Notes: generated from the letters alone by a model not told the origin. 64,000 bases of DNA from Bradyrhizobium erythrophlei (GCA_900129675.1 FSRD01000003.1:930001-994000), one strand, 5' to 3'. Counted from the stretch's first letter, positions 28,099-37,572 are shown. A program made the numbers and translations.

Positions 28099-29307
28099 CT
28101 ATCCCGTGATCGCGTTGGCAAACTTGTTGCTGAGGAAGATCGCGCCGGTTGAGGCAACCTGCTCACCGGGATCGAGGCCGGCGAGGATCTGGAGCCATCC
28201 ATTCTGCGTGAGACCGGTCTTCACTGCACGCCGCTCGAACCGCCGCCGGTCGGTGGTGACCCACACGGTCATGGTCCCGTCGCCCTCGCGGACGACGGCA
28301 TCCGAGGGGACCGCCACCGACAATTTCGGACCTTCGGTTTCGATGGTGAAACTCGCCAGCATGCCGGCGCGCAGCTTGTGATGCGGATCCTGGACCACGG
28401 AGCGGACCAGCAAACGGTGCGAATTCGGGTCGAGGTTCAGGCCGATCGTCGTGACATGTCCGCGGAATACATCTTCGGGATAGGCCGGCACGGTGACTTC
28501 TACCGGCTGCCCCAGCCGGTACGCCGGCGCGTCGGTTTCAATCACGTTGGCGACCATCCACATCGTCGTCAGGTCGGCGAGCGTGTAGGGTGCCGGCGCA
28601 TTGCCCGGCTGCACGTAGAGCCCCGGCGCGGCGTTGCGGGCGACGATCTGGCCGGAGATCGGGCTCGGCACGGTCAGGATCGAATCGACCTTGCGATCGG
28701 CCACGATGCGGTCGATCTCGGCGTCGGTCTTGCCGAAAATCCGCACCGCGTCGCGCGCAGCCTTGAAGTTGCCTTCGGCGGTCTGCTGGTCGGAAGTGGC
28801 CTGGTCGACATCCTTTTGCGCGCCTCCGCCGGTTTTCAGCAGTTGTTTCACCCTCGCAAGTGTCCGCGTTTGCAGTTCGAGCACGCCGGAGGCGGCGAGC
28901 AGCGATGATTCGGCTTGCAACAGATCGGGGCTATCGATCGTGAACAGCGTATCGCCCTTGTTGACCTGGTCGCCGACGTTGAAAGTCGTATCGACGATCC
29001 TGCCGGGATTGGTGGTAAACGCCTGCACCAGCATATTCTGATTGAAATCGATGGAGCCGACCGCGTTCTTGAGAACCTTGAACGCACGTGGCTCGGCCGG
29101 CATGACCTTGAAAGCCACGGCCTGCTTTTCGGTGATGTCGAGATATTGTTGCTCGACGTTGACGTCCGCCTTCGCCTGTGTCGGGGCCGATTGGGCCGGC
29201 GAAGGGCCGGCGTGCGTCAGCAACCACGCACCGGTCAAACTGGCCGCTGCGACGGCGGCGGCAGCGTAGCCTGCACGCTTCAGGCGAGATGACATCACAG
29301 CTTCCAT
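28099..29307 (-). CDS. RND periplasmic adaptor (membrane fusion protein, CzcB-like)
   Basis: A 402-aa protein with an N-terminal membrane anchor/signal (residues ~8-30). The split lipoyl/barrel-sandwich domain has FTTNPGRIVDTTFNVGDQVN and PISGQIVARNAAPGLYVQPG, and a coiled-coil hairpin lies between them (LQAESSLLAASGVLELQTRT). A beta-barrel domain follows with PAYPEDVFRGHV. It links the pump to the outer-membrane channel. Start ATG 29307 has GGGAC upstream; ATG 29295 is an alternative. It is the first gene of the minus-strand efflux operon, divergent from the response regulator gene with 380 bp between. Confidence 0.9.
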   Translation of the reverse strand: MEAVMSSRLKRAGYAAAAVAAASLTGAWLLTHAGPSPAQSAPTQAKADVNVEQQYLDITEKQAVAFKVMPAEPRAFKVLKNAVGSIDFNQNMLVQAFTTNPGRIVDTTFNVGDQVNKGDTLFTIDSPDLLQAESSLLAASGVLELQTRTLARVKQLLKTGGGAQKDVDQATSDQQTAEGNFKAARDAVRIFGKTDAEIDRIVADRKVDSILTVPSPISGQIVARNAAPGLYVQPGNAPAPYTLADLTTMWMVANVIETDAPAYRLGQPVEVTVPAYPEDVFRGHVTTIGLNLDPNSHRLLVRSVVQDPHHKLRAGMLASFTIETEGPKLSVAVPSDAVVREGDGTMTVWVTTDRRRFERRAVKTGLTQNGWLQILAGLDPGEQVASTGAIFLSNKFANAITG

Positions 29308-29370
29308 TTGTCCCGGCGCTCTTGGAAAAGTTCGCGCAATTCCCAATCTCGCTGGGTCGCGCATGCACAC

Positions 29371-29687
29371 CGGGACCTGTTATCAAGGCTAGCTTACGCC
29401 AACCTTACAAGCGTCGGTGCAGGAGCGGGAAGGAGGAGCAAATTTGATGGCCCGCGCGGCGCATTTGTTTGATTTCGATAAGAAACGCGCGTCCTTTCAT
29501 ATAGAAAAGATAGCGCGATTGGCTCGTCTGCAAGAGTCTGATTAAATGTGGATCGTTTGCGCAGCTTGTTTGCCCAAATACCGGTCCGCCAAAGATTTTT
29601 TCCGTCGAGGCGATATCGGATTGGGAAATGGGGGATATCGGTGGCGGTCGAATATCCGCCCGGCGGTTTGCAATTCAGGTTGGATAG
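29371..29687. promoter_or_regulatory. Divergent promoter region between efflux operon and two-component genes
   Basis: About 320 bp without a credible gene, AT-richer than its surroundings, between the adaptor start (minus) and the response regulator start (plus). It must hold promoters for both directions. I see no clear long palindrome that I could name as the regulator's binding site. Confidence 0.45.
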
Positions 29688-30362
29688 ATGCGGCTTCTGA
29701 TCGTCGAGGATAACATCGAACTCTCGCGGCTCGTTGCCGCCGGTCTGACGGCGGCAGGCTACGAGACGGATGTCGTGAGCAGCGTCGGCGAGGCGCGCGA
29801 CGCGGTGCGCAGCGTCAGCTACGCCGCCATGATTCTCGACCTTGGTTTGCCGGACGGAGACGGCCTGTCGGTATTGCTCGAGCTTCGGCGCCGGACGGAT
29901 CCGCTGCCGGTGCTGGTGCTGACCGCGCGTAACGGCCTGCAGGATCGCGTCAACGGTCTGCGCAGCGGCGCGGATGATTATCTGGCCAAGCCGTTCGCGC
30001 TGGAAGAGTTGGTGGCAAGGCTGGAAGCGATCCTGCGCCGCCCCGGCCAGTTGCTGGGCAGTTCGCTCAACCTCGCCAATCTCGTCTACGATACCGAGAG
30101 CCGCCAGATATTCATCGACGGGACGCCAAGAATATTCTCTTCGCGCGAAACCTCGGTGCTTGAAATCCTGCTGCGCAGGCAAGGCCGGGTGGTGCCGAAG
30201 AAGAACGTCGAAGACCACATCTTCGGGCTCACCGGCGATGTCGCTTCCAACGCCGTGGAAGTCTATGTATCGCGGCTTCGCAAGCAACTGGGCGAATACG
30301 GCGCCAAGATCCTGATTCATACGATCCGCGGGGTGGGCTATTTGATGGCCGAGGAGAAATAG
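29688..30362 (+). CDS. OmpR-family response regulator
   Basis: A 224-aa protein with a receiver domain (acidic pocket E7-D8, phospho-acceptor Asp51 in MILDLGLPDGDG, switch Thr in VLTARN, Lys in YLAKPF). A C-terminal winged helix of OmpR/PhoB type follows (SSRETSVLEILLRRQGRVV, VYVSRLRKQL, TIRGVGYLM). It is followed one base later by the kinase gene. Its position back to back with the CzcCBA-like operon suggests that it controls that pump, which is an inference from position only. Confidence 0.93.
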   Translation: MRLLIVEDNIELSRLVAAGLTAAGYETDVVSSVGEARDAVRSVSYAAMILDLGLPDGDGLSVLLELRRRTDPLPVLVLTARNGLQDRVNGLRSGADDYLAKPFALEELVARLEAILRRPGQLLGSSLNLANLVYDTESRQIFIDGTPRIFSSRETSVLEILLRRQGRVVPKKNVEDHIFGLTGDVASNAVEVYVSRLRKQLGEYGAKILIHTIRGVGYLMAEEK

Positions 30363-30363
30363 C

Positions 30364-31701
30364 GTGATCCGTTTCAAATCGCTGACTTCGCGGATCGTGC
30401 TGCTGCACATCGTGGCGGTCGCCGTCGCGGCGATTCTCCTGCCCCTGATCCTGCTCTGGCTGTTGAACTCCGAAGTCAATCATCTGCATCGCGACGCGAT
30501 GCGGGATCAGGCCGAGGCGCTGGGCGAGAGGCTCGCCGTCAAGCCGGACGGCACGATTGCGCTTGATCTGCCCGAGAGCCTCAAGGACCTGTATTCGGAG
30601 GCCTACGGACGATATCAATACGATGTTTTCGATCGATCGGGCCGCGTGCTGTTTTCTTCCCACAAGAATGCCGGGCCGATCGTTCGCCCGGACGTGGAAT
30701 CTCCCGGAACGATTTCCGGAGCAAGCGTCAGCCGGGAGATCGGCGGGCAGACCGTGCGCATTCGGGTGGCGGAAGATCTCGCGCACCGGGATGTCATCAT
30801 CGACGACATCATCGCCAATTTCTTTCGGCGCGTCGGATGGATCACCATTCCGATACTGCTGACCCTGCTTGCGATCGATATCGTCATCTTCCGGCGCGCC
30901 GTTGCCCCTCTGCTCCGCGCATCGGAGGAGGCAAAGAACATCGGGCCCGCGCGTACCGACGTCCGGCTGCCGACCGAGCAGATCCCGAGCGAAATCCTGC
31001 CGCTGGTCACCGCCGTCAACCAGGCGCTCGACCGGCTCGAGGACGGCTTTCGCGTGCAGCGCCAGTTCACGGCCGATGCGGCCCATCAGCTGCGGACGCC
31101 GCTGGCGATCCTGCGGACTCGCCTCGGGACCCTTGGCGACCGCGTCGGAACGCAGGAGCTGGATGCGGACATCGAAGGCATGAGCCGGATCGTCGGCCAA
31201 TTGCTCGAGATCGCGGAACTGGACACGCTCGTGCTGGATCCGTCGGAGACCGCCGATTTGCGCGCTGTCTGCGCCGAGGTGGTCGGTTCGATTGCGCCAT
31301 ATGCGCTCGCCCGGCAGCGGGATATCGCGCTCAAGGGCACTCCCGACGCGGTCCGCATCAGAGGCAATGCGGAGATGCTGCAGCGCGCGATCTTCAATCT
31401 CGCCGATAATGCAATCAAGTATACCGCGCCGGACACCTCGGTGGATATCGAAGTGCGCGACGACGGCTCGGTCCGGGTGCGCGACTGCGGGCCGGGCATT
31501 CCGCCCGGCGAGCATGGCCTGATCTTCCAGCGCTTCTGGCGCGGCGACCGCCGGCGCACGGACGGCGCCGGGCTCGGGCTTTCGATCGTACACGGGGTGG
31601 CGGAGGACCACGCCGCCACGGTGGCGGTCGAGAACCTCCCGACCGGCGGGGCCCAGTTTACCCTGCGTTTCCGTCTGGCAACCGACGTGGCTTCCGCCTG
31701 A
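30364..31701 (+). CDS. Sensor histidine kinase paired with the OmpR-type regulator
   Basis: A 445-aa membrane kinase. TM1 spans residues ~12-35 (VAVAAILLPLILLWLL), a periplasmic sensor domain runs to ~150, TM2 follows (ITIPILLTLLAIDIVIF) and then a HAMP-like linker. HisKA has His241 in FTADAAHQLRTPLAILRTRL. The ATPase boxes are NLADNAIKYTA, VRDCGPGIPPGE and GAGLGLSIV. The GTG start at 30364 comes two bases after the regulator's stop, so the two are co-translated. The gene ends 3 bases from the convergent TRAP permease gene. The signal is unknown. Confidence 0.92.
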   Translation: MIRFKSLTSRIVLLHIVAVAVAAILLPLILLWLLNSEVNHLHRDAMRDQAEALGERLAVKPDGTIALDLPESLKDLYSEAYGRYQYDVFDRSGRVLFSSHKNAGPIVRPDVESPGTISGASVSREIGGQTVRIRVAEDLAHRDVIIDDIIANFFRRVGWITIPILLTLLAIDIVIFRRAVAPLLRASEEAKNIGPARTDVRLPTEQIPSEILPLVTAVNQALDRLEDGFRVQRQFTADAAHQLRTPLAILRTRLGTLGDRVGTQELDADIEGMSRIVGQLLEIAELDTLVLDPSETADLRAVCAEVVGSIAPYALARQRDIALKGTPDAVRIRGNAEMLQRAIFNLADNAIKYTAPDTSVDIEVRDDGSVRVRDCGPGIPPGEHGLIFQRFWRGDRRRTDGAGLGLSIVHGVAEDHAATVAVENLPTGGAQFTLRFRLATDVASA

Positions 31702-31704
31702 TCG

Positions 31705-33309
31705 CTATTGCTTCGGTGGCGGACCGAAATCCAGCGGCGGCAGGTCGATCTGCGGCACCTCGATCTTGACCTTGTTCAGATCGACGTTGAGCGGCTTGTC
31801 GAGCAGGCCGGTCACCGTGATCGGGAACGCGATCACCAGCACGACCATGATCGCCTGCAGTCCGATCCAGGGCATGGCGCCCCAGTAAATATCGGAGCTC
31901 TTGACCTCCTTCGGGGCGACGCCGCGCAGATAGAACAGCGCAAAGCCGAAAGGGGGATGCAGGAACGAGGTCTGCATGTTGACGCAGAGCATGACGCCGA
32001 ACCAGATCAGCGCGGCATCGGGACCGACCACGGGCGCCAGCACCTTCTGCGCGATCGGCGCGATCATCGGCAGGATGATGAAGGCGATCTCGAAGAAGTC
32101 GAGGAAGAACGCCAGGAAGAAGATGAAGAGATTGATGAAGATCAGGAAGCCCCAGACGCCGCCGGGCAGCGACGTCAGCATGTTCTCGAGCCAGACGCCG
32201 CCGGAGACGCCGAGGAACACCACCGAGAAGCAGGTCGAGCCGATCAGGATGAAGGTGACCATGGTGGTGATGCGCATGGTGGTCTCGTAGCCCTGCTTGA
32301 TCAGGTCGCGCAGCTCCGGAATGCGGACGGCTTCGAGGCAGATCCAGACCACGGCGAGATAGGTGACGGCGAAGGCCAGCTTGAACAGCAGGTTTTCGGT
32401 GAAGAACATCCCGACGATGGTGCCGACGCCGGCGCCGATGATGCCGATGATCAGGATCTTGCTGCCGGCCGTGCTGAAGTCCTTGTGATGGATCGCCGCC
32501 AGCACGATCGCGCCGATCGCGCCCATGGCGCCGGCTTCGGTCGGCGTCGCCAGGCCCATCATCATGGTGCCGAGCACGACGAAGATCAGCACCGCCGACG
32601 GGATGATGCCCATCAGGCACTTTTTCCAGAGCGGCCAGCCGGTCAGCGTCAACGCGGTCCTCGGCACCGCCGGCACGTGATCCGGTTTGACGAGGCCGAG
32701 GATGAAGGTGTAGCCGGCGAACAGCATGATCTGGAAGATCGACGGGCCCCAGGCGCCGAGATACATGTCGCCGACCGACTTGCCGAGCTGGTCGGCCAGC
32801 ACGATCAGCACCAGCGACGGCGGCACCAGCTGCGTGATGGTGCCCGACGCCGCCAGCACGCCGGTGATGTAGCGCATGTTGTAGCCGTAGCGGATCATCA
32901 CCGGCATCGAGATCAGCGCCATGGCGATGACCTGCGCCGCCACGGTGCCGGTGATCGCGCCGAGGATGAAGCCGACGATGATGACGGAATAACCGAGGCC
33001 GCCGCGGATCGGACCGAACAGCTGGCCCATCGAATCCAGCATGTCTTCGGCCAGGCCGCAGCGTTCCAGGATCGCGCCCATGAAGGTGAAGAAGGGGATC
33101 GCCAGCAGCAACTCATTCGACAGCACGCTGCCGAACACGCGGCCCGGGATCGCCTGCAGAAAATTCATGTCGAAGAAGCCGAGATGGATCGACAGGAAGC
33201 CGAAACAGAGCCCGACCGCGGCCAGCGTGAACGCCACCGGGAAGCCGATCAGCATCGCCAGAACCAGGCCGCCGAACATCAGCGGCGGCATCATCTGAAG
33301 CGTAATCAT
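31705..33309 (-). CDS. TRAP transporter large permease (DctM-type)
   Basis: A 534-aa membrane protein of the DctM/TRAP-M family, larger than the usual ~430 aa because of an extended central region and a Pro-rich tail (EVPQIDLPPLDFGPP). Many transmembrane helices are evident. Typical segments are ELLLAIPFFTFMGAILERCG, GGLGYSVIIVGFILGAITGT and TPTEAGAMGAIGAIVLAA. It drives Na+-coupled uptake with the small permease. Its ATG overlaps the last four bases of the small permease gene. The long form occurs with TakP-like binding proteins, so the two Tat-exported DctP proteins at 20.3-22.7 kb are plausible partners. Confidence 0.92.
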   Translation of the reverse strand: MITLQMMPPLMFGGLVLAMLIGFPVAFTLAAVGLCFGFLSIHLGFFDMNFLQAIPGRVFGSVLSNELLLAIPFFTFMGAILERCGLAEDMLDSMGQLFGPIRGGLGYSVIIVGFILGAITGTVAAQVIAMALISMPVMIRYGYNMRYITGVLAASGTITQLVPPSLVLIVLADQLGKSVGDMYLGAWGPSIFQIMLFAGYTFILGLVKPDHVPAVPRTALTLTGWPLWKKCLMGIIPSAVLIFVVLGTMMMGLATPTEAGAMGAIGAIVLAAIHHKDFSTAGSKILIIGIIGAGVGTIVGMFFTENLLFKLAFAVTYLAVVWICLEAVRIPELRDLIKQGYETTMRITTMVTFILIGSTCFSVVFLGVSGGVWLENMLTSLPGGVWGFLIFINLFIFFLAFFLDFFEIAFIILPMIAPIAQKVLAPVVGPDAALIWFGVMLCVNMQTSFLHPPFGFALFYLRGVAPKEVKSSDIYWGAMPWIGLQAIMVVLVIAFPITVTGLLDKPLNVDLNKVKIEVPQIDLPPLDFGPPPKQ

Positions 33310-33845
33310 TGGGTCGGCCTCTCGTACTTCGCATCGATCGTCACATAGCCCTGCAGTGCGGCGATCCGCTTGATCACCTCTGAGACGCCTTGCAACGCCA
33401 GCATCACGAAGCCGGCAGGAATCACGAATTTGATTGGCCAGCGGATCAGGCCGCCGGCATTGCCGGACATTTCGCCGACCTCGTAGGCCTGGTGGAAGAA
33501 CGGCCAGGACAAATAGCTGAGCAGCAGGCAGGACGGGATCAGGAAGAACAGCGTGCCGATCATGTCGAGCCAGAGCTGGCCGCGCTCGGTCAGGAACAGA
33601 TAGAAAATCTCGACCCGGACATGTTCGTTGCGCTTGAAGGTGTAGGAGGCGCCGAACATCACCAGGATGGCGAAGCTGTACCACTGCAGTTCGAGCCAGC
33701 CGTTCGAAGAGTAGCCGAAGGCGTAGCGGATCATGGCGTTGGCGGCGCTGACGACACAGGCGAACAGCACCAGCCAGTTGCAGACATAGCCGATTTTTTC
33801 ATTGAGCAGGTCGATCGCCGTGCTCAGTGCCAGTAATGGGCGCAT
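33306..33845 (-). CDS. TRAP transporter small permease (DctQ-type)
   Basis: A 179-aa protein with four transmembrane segments and the DctQ signature area WLELQWYSFAILVMFGASYT, then NEHVRVEIFY. ATG 33845 has CAGGAG 8 bases before it and is preferred to the ATG-ATG at 33869-33872. It is coupled by a 4-base overlap with the large permease. The upstream 330 bp hold two inverted repeats that may regulate it. Confidence 0.9.
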   Translation of the reverse strand: MRPLLALSTAIDLLNEKIGYVCNWLVLFACVVSAANAMIRYAFGYSSNGWLELQWYSFAILVMFGASYTFKRNEHVRVEIFYLFLTERGQLWLDMIGTLFFLIPSCLLLSYLSWPFFHQAYEVGEMSGNAGGLIRWPIKFVIPAGFVMLALQGVSEVIKRIAALQGYVTIDAKYERPTQ

Positions 33846-34010
33846 CGTGGTCTCCTGGGCGCTCGCCATCAAAGCGCGCCGAACGTTTCAACTGATATCG
33901 CGCCGCCACCGCGCGAAAAGCGCGTAGCGCCGAATCGCGTGAAGACATGGCTCATTCGCAGGAGCGATTGCAACGATAGTCCTCCCCCAAGTGTGCTGTC
34001 GCCGTCTTGG

Positions 34011-34029
34011 CTGCACCGGTCCGGTACAG
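34011..34029. promoter_or_regulatory. Near-palindrome upstream of the TRAP permease genes
   Basis: CTGCACCGG-T-CCGGTACAG is an inverted repeat with one mismatch, 166 bp before the small permease start. Possible operator; no regulator is nearby. Confidence 0.3.
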
Positions 34030-34087
34030 CGGCCCATCCGGCCGTGCTGGCGTGAAAGCAGCCGCACCATTTCAGCGCGGGCTGGCG

Positions 34088-34117
34088 GCGTCAATTGGAA
34101 AATGGGCAAATTGACGC
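34088..34117. promoter_or_regulatory. Inverted repeat between moaA and the TRAP permease genes
   Basis: GCGTCAATT - 12 bases - AATTGACGC has perfect 9-bp arms, in a ~330-bp gap without a gene (33846-34174). It could be an operator for the TRAP genes, or a structure after moaA. There is no T-run. Confidence 0.35.
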
Positions 34118-34174
34118 GGGGGCAAGTGGTTAGACGGACTTGATAAATCCGGCGCGCGAATCTCGCCGCAAGCC

Positions 34175-35206
34175 TTAGCCGCCGGTCACGCTCATGTGGC
34201 GGCTGACGCTCGGGCGGTTGTGCCGGCGGTCGATGATGAAGTCGTGCCCCTTCGGCTTCAGCCCGATGGCGCGATCGATCGCGGCGGCGAGCAGGTTGTT
34301 GTCGGCGGAGGCCCGCAGCGGCTTGCGCAAATCGGAGGCATCCTCGTGGCCGAGGCAGGTGTGCAGCGTGCCGGTGCAGGTGATCCGGACCCGGTTGCAG
34401 GACTCGCAGAAATTATGGGTCATCGGCGTGATGAAGCCGAGCTTGCCGCCGGTCTCGCTGATCCGCACGTAGCGGGCAGGGCCGCCGGTGTCGTCGGCGA
34501 GATCCGTCAGGGTATATGACTTCGCGAGCCGGGCGCGCACCAGCGACAGCGGCACATACTGGTCGATGCGGCCTTCGCCGATATCGCCCATCGGCATCAC
34601 CTCGATCAGCGTCAGCGCCATGCCCTTGCCATGCGCCCATTCCATCAGCGAGGGGATTTCCTCCTCGTTCATGTTCTTCAGCGCCACCGCGTTGATCTTG
34701 ACGGCGAGGCCTGCTTCGCGCGCAGCCTCGATGCCGGCCAAAACCTTGTCGATATCGCCCCAGCGGGTGATGGCGCGGAATTTGGCGGCATCCAGCGTAT
34801 CCAGGGAGACGTTGACGCGGCGCACGCCGCAGTCGCGCAATTCGCCAGCGAAGCGCTGAAGTTGCGAGCCGTTGGTGGTCAGCGTCAGTTCATCGATCGC
34901 GCCGGTGCCAAGATGCCGCGACAGCGAACGCACCAGCGACATCACGTTGCGGCGGACCAAAGGCTCGCCGCCGGTGAGGCGGATCTTGCGCACGCCCTTG
35001 GCGACGAAGGCCGAGCACAGCCGGTCGAGCTCTTCCAGTGTCAGCAGATCGGCCTTGGGCAGGAACGTCATGTCCTCGGACATGCAGTAGAAGCAGCGCA
35101 GATCGCAGCGGTCGGTGACCGACACGCGCAAATAGCGGATGGTCCGGCCGAACGGGTCGGTCATCGGCGCCAACAGTTCCGGAGTACTCAACGAGGGTCC
35201 GCTCAT
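34175..35206 (-). CDS. moaA: GTP 3',8-cyclase MoaA (molybdenum cofactor biosynthesis)
   Basis: A 343-aa radical-SAM enzyme for the first step of molybdopterin synthesis. The N-terminal cluster ligands are Cys34, Cys38 and Cys41 in TDRCDLRCFYCM. The GGEP motif (RLTGGEPLVRR) and the second cluster motif (NFCESCNRVRITCTGTLHTC) identify MoaA. The usual C-terminal glycine pair (VTGG) is present. ATG 35206 is used; ATG 35164 (MTDPFG) is also possible. It stands alone here. Confidence 0.96.
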   Translation of the reverse strand: MSGPSLSTPELLAPMTDPFGRTIRYLRVSVTDRCDLRCFYCMSEDMTFLPKADLLTLEELDRLCSAFVAKGVRKIRLTGGEPLVRRNVMSLVRSLSRHLGTGAIDELTLTTNGSQLQRFAGELRDCGVRRVNVSLDTLDAAKFRAITRWGDIDKVLAGIEAAREAGLAVKINAVALKNMNEEEIPSLMEWAHGKGMALTLIEVMPMGDIGEGRIDQYVPLSLVRARLAKSYTLTDLADDTGGPARYVRISETGGKLGFITPMTHNFCESCNRVRITCTGTLHTCLGHEDASDLRKPLRASADNNLLAAAIDRAIGLKPKGHDFIIDRRHNRPSVSRHMSVTGG

Positions 35207-35323
35207 TTCTGCAAAGTGCCTTGTCCCGCGGGGCAGCTACGACATCCGCCTGTCCCGCTCGCACAATCTAGGCACGTTGCCCCCGGCTCACAATGCGCAA
35301 GTCCGTATGTGCAGTGCAAGCGA

Positions 35324-35818
35324 TCAGCGGGTCGCCGGCGGCGGCGCTGCCGCAGGTGCCGCCTCGGGCGGGGCAGCGTTCGGCTCCGGGAACGGCGAGC
35401 CCGCGGCGGCGGCGGGCGCTGCCGTGGCCTTTTTCGGCTTTTTCGGCCGCATCGCCTTGTGCACCTTCGGCGGCGGGCCCGCGGGCTTGAGTTCCGCGAA
35501 TACCGGGCTGGGATCGACGGTGGTGGAGGCGGGGGTGGCGAAGTCGCCGGGGCTGCGGATCACCTGCACCGCCACTGTCGCGGGCTGGAATTTCGGCAGG
35601 TTGAAGGTGACGGAGAAGCCGGCGTCGGGCGCGGGCACCGAGACCTGGCAGGGCGTCTTGCAGCCCGGTCCGAGCGAGGTCACCGCATCGGCGCCCGGCG
35701 GCGTCGATTCGAGCTGAACCTGGATCGGCGGCGGCGTGGGTTTGAGGGAATCAAGCGAGAACGAGGAACATCCGGCCAGGCTCATCCCGGCGACGGCAAT
35801 CACGATGACACGACGCAT
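35324..35818 (-). CDS. Pro/Ala-rich lipoprotein, function unknown
   Basis: 164 aa with a lipoprotein signal (MRRVIVIAVAGMSLAGCSS, modified Cys17). A central PEGA-like stretch follows (QLESTPPGADAVTSLGPGCK, TPCQVSVP), which suggests a small beta-rich carbohydrate- or surface-associated domain. The last ~50 residues are low-complexity Pro, Ala and Lys. It is likely anchored in the outer or inner membrane facing the periplasm. No operon partner is evident. Confidence 0.8.
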   Translation of the reverse strand: MRRVIVIAVAGMSLAGCSSFSLDSLKPTPPPIQVQLESTPPGADAVTSLGPGCKTPCQVSVPAPDAGFSVTFNLPKFQPATVAVQVIRSPGDFATPASTTVDPSPVFAELKPAGPPPKVHKAMRPKKPKKATAAPAAAAGSPFPEPNAAPPEAAPAAAPPPATR

Positions 35819-35967
35819 GATTAATCACTCTACTGCGGCGAACAGCCACAATCCCCAGCCCGACCATATGAGCGTGGGAATAGAGGTCAACCGCGGCAGG
35901 CGCAATCGTAAAAGGATGGTTAACGCCGGAATCGACAGCTTTTGGATATCTTAGTTAAATCAATATC

Positions 35968-36654
35968 TTATAAAGTTCCATTGGCCCGAACGAGGCTATC
36001 CACGGCCGCCGGCAGGTCGCGCATATGCCCGATCAGGCGGTCCGGCTTCAGTTCCGCGATGGGAACATCGGTGTAGCCGAATTCAACCCCGATCACGGGA
36101 ACGCCGGCGCGCCGGGCCACCCCGACATCGGGGCCGGCATCGCCGACCATGATGGTTGCGGCGATTTGCCCGCCGGCGCGCTTAACCGTCTCGCGCAGGA
36201 TCGCCGGATCCGGCTTTGCGACGCCAAAAGTGTCGGCACCGCAGATCGCGGCAAACCGCGCGCTCAGTCCGAGCTGGTCGAGCAGGCGTTTCGACAGCCA
36301 CTCCAGCTTGTTGGTGCAGACCGCGAAGCGAAAACCCTGGCCCGCGAGATCGTCGAGCGCGCCTTCCAGTCCATCGAACGGACGCGAGGCGTCGGCGATG
36401 TGGTCGGCGTAGTAATCGATGAAATCGCGGGTCAGACGGTCGATATCGCCGACGCTCATGACGCGGCCATCGACCTCGAGGCCGCGTTCGAGCAGCTTGC
36501 GCGCGCCGGCGCCGATCATGTTGCGGGCCGCATCCAGCGGGACCGGCGCCATGCCTTCGCGATCGAGCACGTAATTGAGCGCGCTGATCAGGTCCGGCGC
36601 GGTGTCGACCAGGGTGCCGTCGAGATCGAATACGAGCATGCGGGGAGGGTTCAT
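35968..36654 (-). CDS. gph: HAD-superfamily phosphatase, phosphoglycolate phosphatase type
   Basis: A 228-aa haloacid-dehalogenase-fold phosphatase. The nucleophile motif is VFDLDGTLVDTAPD (Asp10, Asp12). A helical cap follows, then the motif II Thr in AVCTNK, the motif III Lys in GVAKPDP, and motif IV VGDAGPDVGVARRAG. The size and the cap match Gph, which removes 2-phosphoglycolate; other HAD substrates are possible. ATG 36654 is internal to a longer open frame that runs antisense through the next gene. It is divergent from the SDR gene, with 81 bp between. Confidence 0.88.
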   Translation of the reverse strand: MNPPRMLVFDLDGTLVDTAPDLISALNYVLDREGMAPVPLDAARNMIGAGARKLLERGLEVDGRVMSVGDIDRLTRDFIDYYADHIADASRPFDGLEGALDDLAGQGFRFAVCTNKLEWLSKRLLDQLGLSARFAAICGADTFGVAKPDPAILRETVKRAGGQIAATIMVGDAGPDVGVARRAGVPVIGVEFGYTDVPIAELKPDRLIGHMRDLPAAVDSLVRANGTL

Positions 36655-36735
36655 GCTGAATTCGCTATCGATCGCCACGCGATCATGCAAGTAGAGATGA
36701 TCGGGTACCAAAGAAAATCCGGAGGGGGAACAATC

Positions 36736-37572
36736 ATGCGCGAACTGGCCGGCAAGACAGCCTTCGTGACCGGTGGCGCCAGCGGTATTGGCCTTGCGCT
36801 CGGCCGCGCGTTTGCGCAAAGCGGCATGAAGGTGATGCTCGCCGATATCGAGGCCGAATCGCTGCAGGCCGCGGTCAGGAGCATCAAGGAGATCGGGCCT
36901 GATGTCCTGGGCACCATGTGCGACGTCGCCGATCCCGTCAGCGTCGAGCGCGCCGCGCAAGCCACGTTCGACGCGTTCGGCAAGGTCCATGTCGTCTGCA
37001 ACAATGCCGGGGTCGCCGCCGGCGGCGGCATCGACCTGATCTCGCTCGACAACTGGCGCTGGGTGCTCGACGTCAACCTGATGGGCGTGCTGCACGGCGT
37101 CCGCAGCTTTCTGCCGCACATGCGCGGGCACGGCGAAGGCGGCCATATCGTCAACACCGCGTCGATGGCCGGCATTAATGCCGGCATGGGCTTCAGCCCC
37201 TATGCGGCGAGCAAATTCGCCGTGGTCGCGATGTCAGAGGGCCTCGCCGTGCAGTTGAAGCCGCACGGCATCGGCGTCAGCGTGCTGTGCCCGAGTTTCG
37301 TGCGCACCGGGATCGGCGAGAGCGCACGCAACCGGCCCGAGCGCTACGGCCCGGCGCGCATGCCCGAACCGGCCAGCCCGGCGGCGGCCATGGTCGCCGA
37401 GATCAAAAGGCTGATAGACACCGGGCTCGCGCCTGATTTCGTCGCAGCCCGCGTGCTTGCCGCCATCCGCGAAGACGAGTTCTACGTCTTCACCCATCAA
37501 GGCATGCGCGCAGAGGTGGAGGGGCGGTTTGCCGCGATCCTGGCGGCGATGGACAAGGTGCCGGCGCCCTGA
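36736..37572 (+). CDS. Short-chain dehydrogenase/reductase (SDR)
   Basis: A 278-aa classical SDR. The cofactor motif is TGGASGIG (residues 12-19) and Asp37 in MLADIE favours NAD. The NNAG motif (CNNAGVA), the catalytic Ser in IVNTASMAG and the Y-x3-K in YAASKF are all present. The C-terminus is longer than minimal SDRs. GGAGGGGGAA lies just before ATG 36736. The substrate is unknown. Confidence 0.9.
   Translation: MRELAGKTAFVTGGASGIGLALGRAFAQSGMKVMLADIEAESLQAAVRSIKEIGPDVLGTMCDVADPVSVERAAQATFDAFGKVHVVCNNAGVAAGGGIDLISLDNWRWVLDVNLMGVLHGVRSFLPHMRGHGEGGHIVNTASMAGINAGMGFSPYAASKFAVVAMSEGLAVQLKPHGIGVSVLCPSFVRTGIGESARNRPERYGPARMPEPASPAAAMVAEIKRLIDTGLAPDFVAARVLAAIREDEFYVFTHQGMRAEVEGRFAAILAAMDKVPAP

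Noticed and set aside
26924..28381. 485-codon plus-strand open frame
   Set aside because: Antisense to the RND pump and adaptor; no recognisable family.
31708..33348. 546-codon plus-strand open frame
   Set aside because: Antisense to the TRAP large permease; extremely rich in Asp, His, Gln and Arg (mirror of hydrophobic codons).
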